A stretch of 64,000 nucleotides of DNA from assembly GCF_018784445.1 (NCBI RefSeq), contig NZ_WQOH01000100.1:62001-126000 (forward strand), given 5' to 3'. The notes under the pieces were generated by a model that did no database searches, had not been told where the DNA came from, and saw only the letters and a list, made by a program, of their open reading frames with translations. Positions 53,772 through 61,867 of the stretch are shown here, piece after piece. The DNA comes from Gemmiger formicilis. GTDB taxonomy: Bacteria; Bacillota; Clostridia; Oscillospirales; Ruminococcaceae. Numbering within the stretch: the stretch's first letter is position 1; each line of letters starts with the position of its first letter. The position numbers and the translations under genes are program-made.

Positions 53772-54734
53772 TTATGCTTCGGGCAGCGCCCATACCCACT
53801 GTTTGCTGATTTTGGTTGAGGTCACACCTAATTCATATCGCGCATTGCGCAAGGTCTTGGGGCGTATTCCTGCCTGTTGTGCGGCTGCTTCAATCTCTGT
53901 TTGCGGCAGCGGGCCGTCCGCCAATACTTCTTTCAAAAAGCTCTGCGCCTCGCGCAGCTTATGCCCTCGGCTGCTGCCGGAAAGCAGTTCGTCCACACTG
54001 ATGTCATACGGTCCTGCCCATTGAAAGCCCTGCTCTGGGTCAAGACGAAAGGCAACAGCCCCGCCCTCCGGGGCCAGTGAGCTTTTTGCCGGGCAGACAA
54101 CACGCAATGTGGGGTCATCTTTGATACGCCCTACTACCAGCACACTCCTTGCAGCCGCCTGAAAATCAATAGACCCTAACCCGCGATAGCTGGATTTCTC
54201 GCCGCTGTTCTTGTTCATGTGCCCAATCAGAAGAATGGCACATCCATACTTTTCAGCCAGCTTTGCAATTCTGTACATCAGTGGTCTGATTTCATTTGCG
54301 CGGTGCATATCCACGCTTGCACCGATGTATCCTTGAATCGGATCCAGCACCACCAACCGTGCGCCGGTTTGTTCTATTGCCTGTTCCAGCCGGTCATCGT
54401 CCAGTGTCAGCACCCTGTCGAAATCGTCAATTACCATCACCCTTGCACAATCTGCGCCCGCTGCCACAAGGCGCGGCTTGATGGTATCGGATAAGCCGTC
54501 CTCTGCCGTCTGATAAATGATATTGACAGGCTCCATCGGCGACGCTCCCTCCCACACGGGTTTGCCGGTTGTCAACGCCGCAATAATTTGCAGCGCCAGT
54601 GTGGTTTTTCCCTCGCCGGGGTCGCCCTGTAAAATTGTGATTTTCCCCAGCGGGATAAACGGATACAGCAGCCATTTTACTGCCTCTATCGGAATTGTAT
54701 CCATAGAGATCAGCTTTACATGATTTCTTTGCAT
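53772..54734 (-). CDS. RepA-like AAA ATPase (DnaB/RecA-fold helicase family)
   Basis: About 320 aa. A RecA-fold ATPase with Walker A LQGDPGEGKTTLALQI, Walker B RLVVLDPIQGY and CAILLIGHMNKN, the pattern of RepA-type hexameric helicases and related ATPases of mobile elements. A small winged-helix-like C-terminus follows. It probably serves replication of the excised element. I take the ATG at 54734; a TTG at 54755 would add seven residues but has no ribosome binding site. Confidence 0.75.
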   Translation of the reverse strand: MQRNHVKLISMDTIPIEAVKWLLYPFIPLGKITILQGDPGEGKTTLALQIIAALTTGKPVWEGASPMEPVNIIYQTAEDGLSDTIKPRLVAAGADCARVMVIDDFDRVLTLDDDRLEQAIEQTGARLVVLDPIQGYIGASVDMHRANEIRPLMYRIAKLAEKYGCAILLIGHMNKNSGEKSSYRGLGSIDFQAAARSVLVVGRIKDDPTLRVVCPAKSSLAPEGGAVAFRLDPEQGFQWAGPYDISVDELLSGSSRGHKLREAQSFLKEVLADGPLPQTEIEAAAQQAGIRPKTLRNARYELGVTSTKISKQWVWALPEA

Positions 54735-54750
54735 AAGCCCCACTTTCTTC

Positions 54751-54779
54751 TTCAAAAATGGCGGCTGCTGTGGTAGAAT
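54751..54779 (+). promoter_or_regulatory. Candidate antisense promoter in the repA leader
   Basis: Plus strand: TTCAAA (54751-54756), 17 bp, TAGAAT (54774-54779) with TGG before the -10. It points against the repA transcript. Confidence 0.4.
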
Positions 54780-54785
54780 ATCAGT

Positions 54786-54871
54786 GGTGCCTGATAGTTA
54801 CACACAGCAGCCGCTGTTGGTACTGTCTTTCATCGGGAGCGTTTACCCTTGCACGGGTAAACGCTCTTTTT
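54786..54871 (+). ncRNA. Candidate counter-transcript RNA of repA
   Basis: Between the promoter above and a strong plus-strand terminator (GAGCGTTTACCC 54837-54848 with GGGTAAACGCTC 54855-54866, then TTTTTG) lies a possible RNA of about 86 nt. It is complementary to the stretch of mRNA between the small HTH gene and repA. No gene upstream needs this terminator. The leader also has a 12-bp inverted repeat, GCGGCTGCTGTG/CACAGCAGCCGC (54761-54772, 54803-54814). Confidence 0.4.
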
Positions 54872-54876
54872 GTTGT

Positions 54877-55116
54877 TCAACTTTTTCCCTCGGCATTGAA
54901 ATAGCCGATTTCTTCCCAAACCTTGCGGTCAGGGCAGTAATAGTTATACTCATTTGATCCGTCCAGCTTGATTGCATAGCCAAACTTGAATGCGCCCTGC
55001 TGTAAGCCAACTCTTACATACTGCGCGTCCTTGTGCATAGCTTTTGCAATTTCCGTTACAGGCACATTTCTGCCGGTAAAGGCCGGCATTGCCGTATAGG
55101 TCTGCCTCTCAACCAT
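54877..55116 (-). CDS. Small HTH-like protein of mobile elements
   Basis: 79 aa. VPVTEIAKAMHKDAQYVRVGLQQGAF resembles a helix-turn-helix that reads as an excisionase or DNA-binding fold; the rest (YYCPDRKVWEEIGYF) is typical of small proteins next to RepA-type genes in Firmicute elements. Start ATG 55116 with GGAGGTG upstream. It heads the minus transcript to repA from a consensus promoter. Confidence 0.65.
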   Translation of the reverse strand: MVERQTYTAMPAFTGRNVPVTEIAKAMHKDAQYVRVGLQQGAFKFGYAIKLDGSNEYNYYCPDRKVWEEIGYFNAEGKS

Positions 55117-55159
55117 TTCTTACACCTCCCTCTGCTTGTGATTGCCTTTCAGCAATTTC

Positions 55160-55188
55160 ATTATACGCAGCATTATTGCATATGTCAA
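55160..55188 (-). promoter_or_regulatory. Consensus promoter of the small HTH gene and repA
   Basis: On the minus strand TTGACA (55188-55183), 17 bp, TATAAT (55165-55160), a perfect sigma-A match. TATACG half-sites at 55163-55168, 55194-55199 and, inverted, 55211-55216 make likely operators of the divergent XRE repressor. Confidence 0.75.
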
Positions 55189-55231
55189 TATTGTATACGC
55201 AAATTATTTTCGTATAAATTTTCAAACATGC

Positions 55232-55260
55232 TTGATTTCTTCGCATGTATATGGTAGTAT
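55232..55260 (+). promoter_or_regulatory. Promoter of the XRE repressor
   Basis: TTGATT (55232-55237), 17 bp, TAGTAT (55255-55260), with TGG before the -10. Divergent from the promoter at 55160-55188, about 45 bp apart, sharing the TATACG/CGTATA sites. Confidence 0.6.
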
Positions 55261-55279
55261 TAAGGCGAGGTGAGAAGCC

Positions 55280-55882
55280 ATGAATCTTACAAATGAACAA
55301 ATCGGGCAGCGAATCAAGGCTGTCCGCTCAGAAAAGAATCTGACACAAACCCAGCTTGCACAGCTTTTAGGGAAAAGTCTGCGCACCGTGCAAAGCTACG
55401 AAAGCGGCGAAAGCCGGATTTTACTGGATACTGTAACCACTATCGCACACGCTTTAGGCGTAACGCCCGCATATCTGCTGGGCGTAAGCGAGCCGCAAAT
55501 CAAGCTGAATACCCTTGCCGATGTGGTTACTGTACTTTATGAGTTAAACAAGAAGCAAGAACTTCACTTCGACATTGACATTACCCACGAGCGCTGTGAT
55601 GACGGCAATTTTACCGCTTCACTGAAATTCCGCGCCACAGACCCGGATGCCACTCTGAACGAAACGCTCTGCTTTTTGCTGGAACAGTTTTCCTCGGAGC
55701 GTTCTTGGGGCGAGGACTATTGGCATGACCCCAGCCGCCTTACCAGCTTCACAAACGAAAAAATTGCGCAATATGCCAACACCCCATTGACCGACAAGCC
55801 CTTGTACACTGCCGATTTAAGCAAATACGGCATGGCAGAATTAAAGAATATGACCAAGGAACAGTTGGACAGTCTGAAATAA
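55280..55882 (+). CDS. XRE-family repressor
   Basis: 200 aa. An N-terminal HTH (about 5-62) reads IGQRIKAVRSEKNLTQTQLAQLL and SLRTVQSYESGES; a C-terminal domain of unknown family follows. Divergent to the small HTH-repA genes across a promoter region with repeated TATACG half-sites, so it probably controls both directions like a phage or ICE repressor. Start follows GAGGTGAG. The integrase gene follows on the same strand. Confidence 0.82.
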   Translation: MNLTNEQIGQRIKAVRSEKNLTQTQLAQLLGKSLRTVQSYESGESRILLDTVTTIAHALGVTPAYLLGVSEPQIKLNTLADVVTVLYELNKKQELHFDIDITHERCDDGNFTASLKFRATDPDATLNETLCFLLEQFSSERSWGEDYWHDPSRLTSFTNEKIAQYANTPLTDKPLYTADLSKYGMAELKNMTKEQLDSLK

Positions 55883-55947
55883 TGTTGATAAGAGGTCATT
55901 CCTCTTTATCATAGATTTGCCTGAGCGAAAGGAAGTTTGATAATAAC

Positions 55948-57009
55948 ATGAGACTACCCAATGGCTACGGCAGCGTAGTCAAAATGTCCGGAAAACGCAG
56001 AAAACCTTACATGGTACGCAAAACCATCGGCTGGCGTTTAGACGAGACCAAAGGCAGGCAGATTCAGGATTTTCAGATTATCGGCTATGCCGAAACCCGC
56101 GCCGAGGGTCTGAGAATGCTGGCTGAATACAATCAGAATCCCTATGATGTTAATGTTGCTAAAGTCACCTTTTCCGAGGTCTACGAGCGCTGGTCAAAGT
56201 ATAAGTATCCCACCATATCCGACTCCAATGCAAAGGGCTACACGGCTTCCTACAAGGTCTGTGGTATCTTGTATGACAAGCCTTTCCGCGAGATCAAACT
56301 CTGTGATTTGCAGCTTGTAGTTGACACCTGTGGCAAAAATTATCCCACACTCAAAAAGTTAAAGGGCTTATTCAATCAAGTGTACGAATACGCCATGAAG
56401 AACGACATCTGCAACAAAGATTATTCGCAGTATGTTGATCTGACAGGCTACCGTAACAAGAACCCCAACAAGCGCGACCGTAACATCTTCAGCAAAGACG
56501 AGTTGGCAAGACTTTGGGCGCACGAGGCTAATCCTTACTGCCAAATCATTTTGATGCTGAATTACAATGCCTGCCGCATCTCGGAATTTCTCGATTTGAA
56601 GAAAGAGAATGTCCACCTGAAAGAACAGTACTTTGATGTAGTTGCTGCCAAAACCGAAAACGGCGTCCGCAAAGTGCCGATTGCCGACAAACTGCTGCCA
56701 TTCTACGAAGCGTGGTTCGAGCGCTCTCCTTGCGAATATCTGCTCTGCACTACCGAGGGGCAGCACCTTGACTACTTCAACTACTGCGACACCTATTGGG
56801 ATCCGCTGATGGAAGAATACGACATGAAGCACACGCCCCACGACACACGCCATACCTGCATTTCCATGATGGCCGATGCGGGGGTTGCTCCTACCATTCA
56901 AAAGAAGATTGCCGGTCATTCCGGCGCTATGAGCCTGACAGAGCGCGTGTACACCCACTTGGACATTCAGACACTCATTGATGGCATCAACATGATTTGT
57001 CCAGTGTAA
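55948..57009 (+). CDS. Tyrosine recombinase (integrase of element 1)
   Basis: 353 aa. It has the catalytic set: Arg in [13 protein letters not shown]-x-x-R in [10 protein letters not shown], His/Trp position in IAGHSG and Tyr in RVYTHLD. A SAM-like core-binding domain precedes (about 60-160) and the first 50 residues look like an arm-binding part. It lies 236 bp from the repeat at 57245, the usual place for the element's own integrase. The ATG at 55948 follows GAAAGGAAG. Confidence 0.9.
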   Translation: MRLPNGYGSVVKMSGKRRKPYMVRKTIGWRLDETKGRQIQDFQIIGYAETRAEGLRMLAEYNQNPYDVNVAKVTFSEVYERWSKYKYPTISDSNAKGYTASYKVCGILYDKPFREIKLCDLQLVVDTCGKNYPTLKKLKGLFNQVYEYAMKNDICNKDYSQYVDLTGYRNKNPNKRDRNIFSKDELARLWAHEANPYCQIILMLNYNACRISEFLDLKKENVHLKEQYFDVVAAKTENGVRKVPIADKLLPFYEAWFERSPCEYLLCTTEGQHLDYFNYCDTYWDPLMEEYDMKHTPHDTRHTCISMMADAGVAPTIQKKIAGHSGAMSLTERVYTHLDIQTLIDGINMICPV

Positions 57010-57404
57010 GGCTTTCTTTTTTACAAATAAAAAGCAGGAGACATTCTCCTTGCGGAAAACATCTCCTGCGATAAGACTTATGGCGCTGTGGAAGTCTGCT
57101 GCATATTCGCTTATTGTGTGCTGCTTTTTCAGCAAGCTCCAAAGCGATTTGCTGCATTCCACGGCTTCAGACACTTCCGATTTTCTGCACACAGTCGTGC
57201 AAAAAAGCTGTGAAGCGTTCTGAAAGGTTCGCAAATACTGCTGATAATCAGCGCTTGCTGAACTGCGGTGCGCGACGAGCGGCTTTGAGGCCGTGTTCAC
57301 CTGACCTTGATCCAAAAAGACCAGTATTCATGCGGTTTTTCGGGCTTTCCTCTCTCAGTAAACCCATAGGTAAACCCACGAAATCGCGAAATTTTTGGTG
57401 CAGT
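57010..57404. other. Intergenic junction between elements 1 and 2
   Basis: It contains a hairpin GCAGGAGA/TCTCCTGC (57034-57069) with a minus-strand T tract (57033-57025), the attachment core 57245-57264 and the S9 tail 57248-57295. A direct repeat AGTAAACCCAT/GGTAAACCCAC lies near 57357-57380. No gene is supported. Confidence 0.7.
57245..57295 (-). pseudogene. rpsI 3'-end fragment and attachment site
   Basis: Minus-strand codons 57295-57248 read [15 protein letters not shown]-stop, matching the S9 C-terminus (usually [15 protein letters not shown]). Upstream of this the reading frame is not S9. The 20-bp core 57245-57264 repeats at 47094. It is a tail copy left by integration; the intact rpsI should lie beyond the right edge. 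Confidence 0.82.
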
Positions 57405-58616
57405 TTAACGCAGCCCGAATGCAGCATTCACAACGCTGCTTAATTCCTCAGGTTTATTATACTTGACTTTCGCATAGATGTCCATAGTCGTTTTGCTGTT
57501 CTCATGGCCTGCCAGATACTGCACCGTCTTAGGATCAACACCTTTGTAAATCAGATTGGTGATGTAGGTGTGCCGCAGCATGTGCGGAGTCACCTTGAAG
57601 TCCATCGTATACACCAGTTTGGGATTATTCGGCTGATGCTCACCAAGCCTTGGCTTTATTCTATGCTTGATGGACTGTCCATTTACATAAGTGTAATAAC
57701 AGCGTTCTGCAGTAGAACGGACTGTTATGTACTTCCAGACTCTCACAAACTGTGTTTCCGTCAAAACAGTTCCCTTCGAATTCGAGATCACATATTCCGA
57801 TACTGATTTTTCCCTTTCTTCCTTGAGACAGGCTACCAGGCATTTTGGAATCGGAACATCTCGTTTTGCTGCCGGTGTCTTCAATAGCGTGTTGACTACC
57901 GGCTCACCGCCTTCCACATGCCATGCACGCCTTACCGAAATGTACGGCGTTTTTTCATCCAGGAATATGCAGTCCCATTTTAATCCAAGGATCTCTTCTC
58001 TACGCAATCCCGCGTACAAACCGATCATCACGAAGACATACGGTGGAAGCTCACGAATGCTATCCAGCAAAATGGCAGTCTGTTCATCCGTCAAAGCCTC
58101 GCGCCGTTTCGCTGGCTTTCCGCCTCTTGCGCAAATCGTTTTGGATGGATTCTCTTTAATCACCTTGCTCTCTTCTGCTGAATTAAAAATGTTCTTAATC
58201 AGCATATTGAGCTGACCATACATTCCGGAAGAACCTTTTGATAACGGAACCATCAGCAGCCGCAGGTCATCTGTGGTCACCTCGTCCATATACATCTGTC
58301 CAATCGGACCCACGATGTACCGATTCACCATCCGTGCGTATCCTTCCAACGTATTAGTTCTTACCGTTCCAGACCGCATCAGCAACCATTTTTCACAGTA
58401 CTCTTCCACGGTCGGATTCTCTCTATGGAAAACCACTTCCGCGATTTTCTTCTGGGCATCTTCCACCCGGTCATACAATTCTTCGCGTGTCAGCCCATAA
58501 ATCGCCACTCTCTTTCCGTCTGCATCTGTAATCCGGGTGCGGTAATACTGTACCCCTTTCATCATCACTGTTCCGTATTCCGGAAGTTCAGCAGGACGCT
58601 TTTTCCCTTTAGCCAT
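57405..58616 (-). CDS. Tyrosine recombinase, second of a tandem pair
   Basis: 403 aa, full length. Catalytic residues: GLYAGLRREEILGLKWD (Arg), HMLRHTYITNL (H-x-x-R), LAGHENS and the Tyr in DIYAKV. The N-terminus ELPEYGTVMMKGVQYYRTRI is an arm-binding-like domain. Closely related to the gene at 58763, from duplication. It is nearest to the attachment core at 57245 and probably the active integrase of element 2. Start ATG 58616 follows AGGAGGAG. Confidence 0.88.
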   Translation of the reverse strand: MAKGKKRPAELPEYGTVMMKGVQYYRTRITDADGKRVAIYGLTREELYDRVEDAQKKIAEVVFHRENPTVEEYCEKWLLMRSGTVRTNTLEGYARMVNRYIVGPIGQMYMDEVTTDDLRLLMVPLSKGSSGMYGQLNMLIKNIFNSAEESKVIKENPSKTICARGGKPAKRREALTDEQTAILLDSIRELPPYVFVMIGLYAGLRREEILGLKWDCIFLDEKTPYISVRRAWHVEGGEPVVNTLLKTPAAKRDVPIPKCLVACLKEEREKSVSEYVISNSKGTVLTETQFVRVWKYITVRSTAERCYYTYVNGQSIKHRIKPRLGEHQPNNPKLVYTMDFKVTPHMLRHTYITNLIYKGVDPKTVQYLAGHENSKTTMDIYAKVKYNKPEELSSVVNAAFGLR

Positions 58617-58712
58617 GTGTTCTCCTCCTATCTATCTTCATACATTGCGTGTTGTCACTTTTATTATCATGGCGTACAGCACTTCCTTCAAGGATGTCGA
58701 ATGTATGTAAAA

Positions 58713-58742
58713 AGGGCAGGGATTTTTGACCATCCCTGCCCT
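58713..58742 (-). terminator. Terminator between the tandem integrases
   Basis: AGGGCAGGGAT pairs with ATCCCTGCCCT, and the minus strand continues TTTTTAC. It follows the stop of the upstream integrase gene (58763-59971). Confidence 0.83.
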
Positions 58743-58762
58743 AATTTCTTTCTGATTTACTC

Positions 58763-59971
58763 TTAATCCCACGATGCAAAAGCATCTTCCAGCACTCCTG
58801 CGAGCTGCTCTGGGCGATTATATTTCACCTTGGCGTAAATATCCATGGTGATCTTGCTGCTTTCATGACCAGCAAGATACTGAACCGTCTTCGGATCAAC
58901 CGAAGCATGAATCAGATTCGTAATGTAGGTGTGCCGCAGCTGATGCGGAGTCACCTCAAAGTCCAGACTGTAAACCACATTTCCATTGTGTGCTGCCTTT
59001 TGTCCCAGAACCGGCTTCACCGTATGCTTCACCCTCTTGCCATCTTCATAGCGGTAATAGCAGCGTTCCTTGGTGGTACGGGTTACGATATACTGCCATA
59101 ATCTCTTAAACTGCGTATAGGACAACGGGTCTCCATCCCGGTTTGCAACCACAAAATCCGATGTCGATGTCTTCTTCGCCTCTTTCAGACATTCCAGAAG
59201 ATTGTCCGGCAGAGGGACATTCCGATGCGCTGCCTTTGTTTTCAGCTCTGTCAGAATCACCGGACGATTATGCTCCGTATGCCAGGCTCTCCGAACGGTA
59301 AGGTACGGAGCCTCGCAATCCAGATACACCGAATCCCATTGAAGTCCGAGGATTTCTTCTCTCCGCAATCCTGCGTACAGCCCCAGCATCACGAACACAT
59401 ACGGCGGTAAGCCGTAAATGGCATCCAGCAGCTTATCCACCTGCTCATCCGTAAGCGGGAGGCGATCCTTCTGGGGAATCCCGCCCACATTCTTCTTCAG
59501 ATAGATGGTCGGATTCTCATCAATGATCTTACTCTCCATTGCTGCCGTGAAAATACACTTATATAGAACATTCACTGATTTGTACACGGATGCCGACTTT
59601 TTCGATGCCGCCAACAGTGCCAGGCGAATGTCATCTGCTGTTACATCTCCCATATGCATATCGCCCAATGGCTTGATGATGTAGTTCTTCACTTTCGATG
59701 TATAGTCAATCAGCGTTGTCATCCTGATCTGTGCCGACTGCATCAGCAGCCATTTCTCGCAATACTCCTCCACTGTAGGTGTACTGCGGCGATACGTCTT
59801 GTTCTCAATCTGCTGGATCGCTTCCTGTTCCTTCTGGTACAGTTCCTCTCTCGTTCTTGCATATAAGGAAACCCGCCGTCCCTGCTGATCTGTTACACGG
59901 GTTCGATAATATTGCGTTCCCTTCATACTCACCGTACCATAATCGGGAAGCATCATTCTTCTTGCCGCCAT
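58763..59971 (-). CDS. Tyrosine recombinase, first of a tandem pair
   Basis: 402 aa, intact, with LYAGLRREEILGLQWD, HQLRHTYITNL, LAGHESS and DIYAKV. Alignable end to end with the next integrase, including VEEYCEKWLLM and the arm domain. It ends in its own terminator, so the two integrases are separate units. Start ATG 59971 follows GGAGG. Two active recombinases may mean that element 2 is itself a fusion of two elements. Confidence 0.88.
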   Translation of the reverse strand: MAARRMMLPDYGTVSMKGTQYYRTRVTDQQGRRVSLYARTREELYQKEQEAIQQIENKTYRRSTPTVEEYCEKWLLMQSAQIRMTTLIDYTSKVKNYIIKPLGDMHMGDVTADDIRLALLAASKKSASVYKSVNVLYKCIFTAAMESKIIDENPTIYLKKNVGGIPQKDRLPLTDEQVDKLLDAIYGLPPYVFVMLGLYAGLRREEILGLQWDSVYLDCEAPYLTVRRAWHTEHNRPVILTELKTKAAHRNVPLPDNLLECLKEAKKTSTSDFVVANRDGDPLSYTQFKRLWQYIVTRTTKERCYYRYEDGKRVKHTVKPVLGQKAAHNGNVVYSLDFEVTPHQLRHTYITNLIHASVDPKTVQYLAGHESSKITMDIYAKVKYNRPEQLAGVLEDAFASWD

Positions 59972-60042
59972 ATCATTACCTCCAATCCTGTTGATGCTTT
60001 CATTATTGCGGATTCATCGTCCATACTCAACGATGTCGATTT

Positions 60043-60345
60043 TCACCGCCGAAAGCTTCGAGGTTTGCGATATGTCGCAGCACGTTCCATCGGTTTTGCA
60101 CGGTGCGTACATTTTGCAATGTACTCCTGAATCCCCACTTCCGTGAAATAAACGCAGCCGTTTTCCACATACTGAACATAGGAGATCAAACCGTCTGTTC
60201 TTGCAGCATCCAGTGTTTTTACGCTGATTCCCAGTATACTGGCTGCTTCTTTCCTTGTAATCAGTTTATCCATCGCCTTCTTCGCCATCCTTTCGGCATT
60301 TGCCCTGTCTTTTTTTCTCTGCTTGTTCCGGAATGTAATATCCAA
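60043..60345 (-). CDS. Excisionase-like helix-turn-helix protein
   Basis: About 100 aa. A basic N-terminus, then an HTH_17/MerR-like unit (LITRKEAASILGISVKTLDAARTDGLI, in part) and a wing-like GCVYFTEVGIQEYI. This is the usual Xis pattern of integrative elements. The best start is TTG 60345 with AAGGA upstream; ATGs at 60288 and 60273 are alternatives and would remove the overlap with the toxin gene. It lies 71 bp before the integrase. Confidence 0.75.
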   Translation of the reverse strand: MDITFRNKQRKKDRANAERMAKKAMDKLITRKEAASILGISVKTLDAARTDGLISYVQYVENGCVYFTEVGIQEYIAKCTHRAKPMERAATYRKPRSFRR

Positions 60346-60688
60346 GTTGAATCCTTACAGCTTCATCAATCCCACGCATCTGCCCCTTACTTACCCGCCC
60401 AAGATAGCGAATCACGCATATCTTGTCGCAGGTGTCGAGCTGTTCTGCCAATACCATAGACGGTTTTGCCAGTCCCTTTGCTTTACGGAGAAAGAAATGC
60501 GTTGGCTGTTTTCGCTTCTTCTCAATTTTCGATGTCAGCGGAGCAATCGTGATCGTCGGCGCATAATAATTGCCGACATCATTCTGAAGAACCACAACAG
60601 GACGAACACCGCCCTGCTTTGATCCGACCGGAACACCGAGATTGGCGAGATATAAATCACCTCGCCGATAAACCCAGTTTTCTTTCAT
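60266..60688 (-). CDS. MazF/PemK-type toxin-like protein
   Basis: About 140 aa. VYRRGDLYLANLGVPVGSKQGGVRPVVVLQND and APLTSK...THFFL are the MazF/PemK endoribonuclease hallmarks (quoted in part). The C-terminus is a longer basic tail than usual (QAEKKRQGKCRKDGEE). No antitoxin gene precedes it, which is unusual. Its 3' end overlaps the excisionase start by up to 80 bp. I take ATG 60688 with GGAGACAAC upstream; an earlier ATG adds a non-family leader. Confidence 0.8.
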   Translation of the reverse strand: MKENWVYRRGDLYLANLGVPVGSKQGGVRPVVVLQNDVGNYYAPTITIAPLTSKIEKKRKQPTHFFLRKAKGLAKPSMVLAEQLDTCDKICVIRYLGRVSKGQMRGIDEAVRIQLGYYIPEQAEKKRQGKCRKDGEEGDG

Positions 60689-61336
60689 ATGCTGTTGTCT
60701 CCAATCTCCATACACTGATATGGATAAAGCCTGCCAGGTATCATGCTGATACAGCACCCGGCAGCGCTTTCTGAAAATATGGTTTCTCTGTACTTTTTCT
60801 TATCACCCCAGAGATGTAGGATTTCTCACAGGCGGCAGTGTGCTTCACTGCTCCATTGGAATTTAACCATCCCGCCTTCCTTATGGCCGGACCGCGAATT
60901 ACGGAAGTATCATTGTCCCTGTCCGGCTTTAACACCGCCGCCGGTTGCAATCCGGCATTTGCTTCTGCGAAACCGCTATCGCCCCGATGGGCTTCATGGC
61001 GTGCAGTCGAAGGCTCGACCAAACAGGAATGTACCTGAAGAATGAGTATTCAGTTTTCAAGGGACATCCGGACTTTCGTCCTTACAAAGTAAGTTTAACA
61101 AGAATCCTCCGGTTTCGCGTTGGCCTCGTAGGCGCACTTTGGTTGTCCTTGCAGGACTACATACGGTTCGTTTTGACTTTTTCAGTGTTCTATACAGCCG
61201 GATTGAGGCAAAAAAATACCCCGTTGGTTTCCCAACGAGGCATCAAAGACGATTCTATTCTGTTTTCTATAAACTGGTACCCGTTTATCTCCTGGTGACC
61301 ATTTGAGTCACGGCCAATGTATCAAAAAAGTAACGC
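60689..61336. other. Gene-free stretch of 648 bases, candidate structured region
   Basis: No convincing gene. A 93-codon open frame on the minus strand (60741-61022) has no ribosome binding site and an odd composition. Several short inverted sequences occur (for example CCGCCGCCGG and TTGCAATCCGGCATTTGC near 60940). A minus-strand terminator at 61209-61240 closes the AAA/TOPRIM operon. An RNA or a decayed gene is possible. Confidence 0.5.
61209..61240 (-). terminator. Terminator of the AAA/TOPRIM operon
   Basis: On the minus strand CCTCGTTGG, loop GAAA, CCAACGGGG, then TATTTTTTTG. One G-U pair. Confidence 0.83.
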
Positions 61337-61855
61337 TCATCTCAGCAAATCAGACAAGCTGTATTCTCCTTTGGGGATATTTGCTGTTCTGCGATACTCT
61401 TTTATGGCTTTCACCAAGAGCTGAGGATTACTGAAATACTGCTTCACAAAATCATACGACTTCACATCATGCATCCGAAGATTTATTTTACAAAATTCGC
61501 TTGGTTTTTTTCCAGAACGCTTAAACTGATCATATGCTCCTTCCGCATGAATAATCAGCATTTCAATTTCTGGAGCAGTAATGACATTTACCACGTCAAT
61601 TTTCTGCTCATATGCTTTACTCAATCGAAATTCCTCTCTGCGAGAATCCAAAATCCGTATCACAGAAATCTGCTCATCGAATCCTTTCCGTAAGTATCGC
61701 TCCTCGAATCGTTTAGCACTTCTGCAACGGATGACACGTTCTTCCAACATTTCTTCTCTGTTGAAAATCAGAAGATCATTATCAACCAGTATGTCGATAA
61801 TAGCTTCTTCGGCAGAGCCTTCACATATACACGCCTTGTATTTTGCTAATTCCAT
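61337..61855 (-). CDS. TOPRIM-like partner of an AAA ATPase (RloB/AbiL-like), probable defence
   Basis: 172 aa. ACICEGSAEEAIIDILVDNDLLIF resembles a TOPRIM start (Glu after hydrophobic strand), and VIRILDSRREEF with PEIEMLIIHAEG could supply the acidic metal site. Such small TOPRIM proteins follow AAA ATPases in AbiL, RloA/RloB and PARIS-like anti-phage systems, where the nuclease is released on sensing phage. Family naming is tentative. It starts 12 bp after the ATPase gene, so the pair forms an operon. Confidence 0.65.
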   Translation of the reverse strand: MELAKYKACICEGSAEEAIIDILVDNDLLIFNREEMLEERVIRCRSAKRFEERYLRKGFDEQISVIRILDSRREEFRLSKAYEQKIDVVNVITAPEIEMLIIHAEGAYDQFKRSGKKPSEFCKINLRMHDVKSYDFVKQYFSNPQLLVKAIKEYRRTANIPKGEYSLSDLLR

Positions 61856-61867
61856 TCTGCCGCCTCC

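Larger units (their letters stand above)
47094..57264. mobile_element. Integrative element 1, inserted at the 3' end of rpsI
   Basis: A 10.2-kb AT-richer segment bounded by the 20-bp direct repeat TAATCAGCGCTTGCTGAACT. It holds a restriction-modification/AIPR operon, a small XRE regulator, a RepA-like ATPase, an XRE repressor and, next to the right repeat, a tyrosine integrase. There is no relaxase or type IV secretion gene, so it would need help to transfer. Boundaries rest on the repeat and composition change. Confidence 0.75.

Noticed and set aside
55948-59971. A recombinase-in-trio (RIT) element from three integrases
   Set aside because: RIT genes are co-directional and of three distinct types. 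Here one is on the other strand, and an attachment core separates it from the tandem pair.
60741-61022. 93-codon open frame on the minus strand
   Set aside because: No ribosome binding site and no recognisable fold; may be part of a structured RNA or chance.
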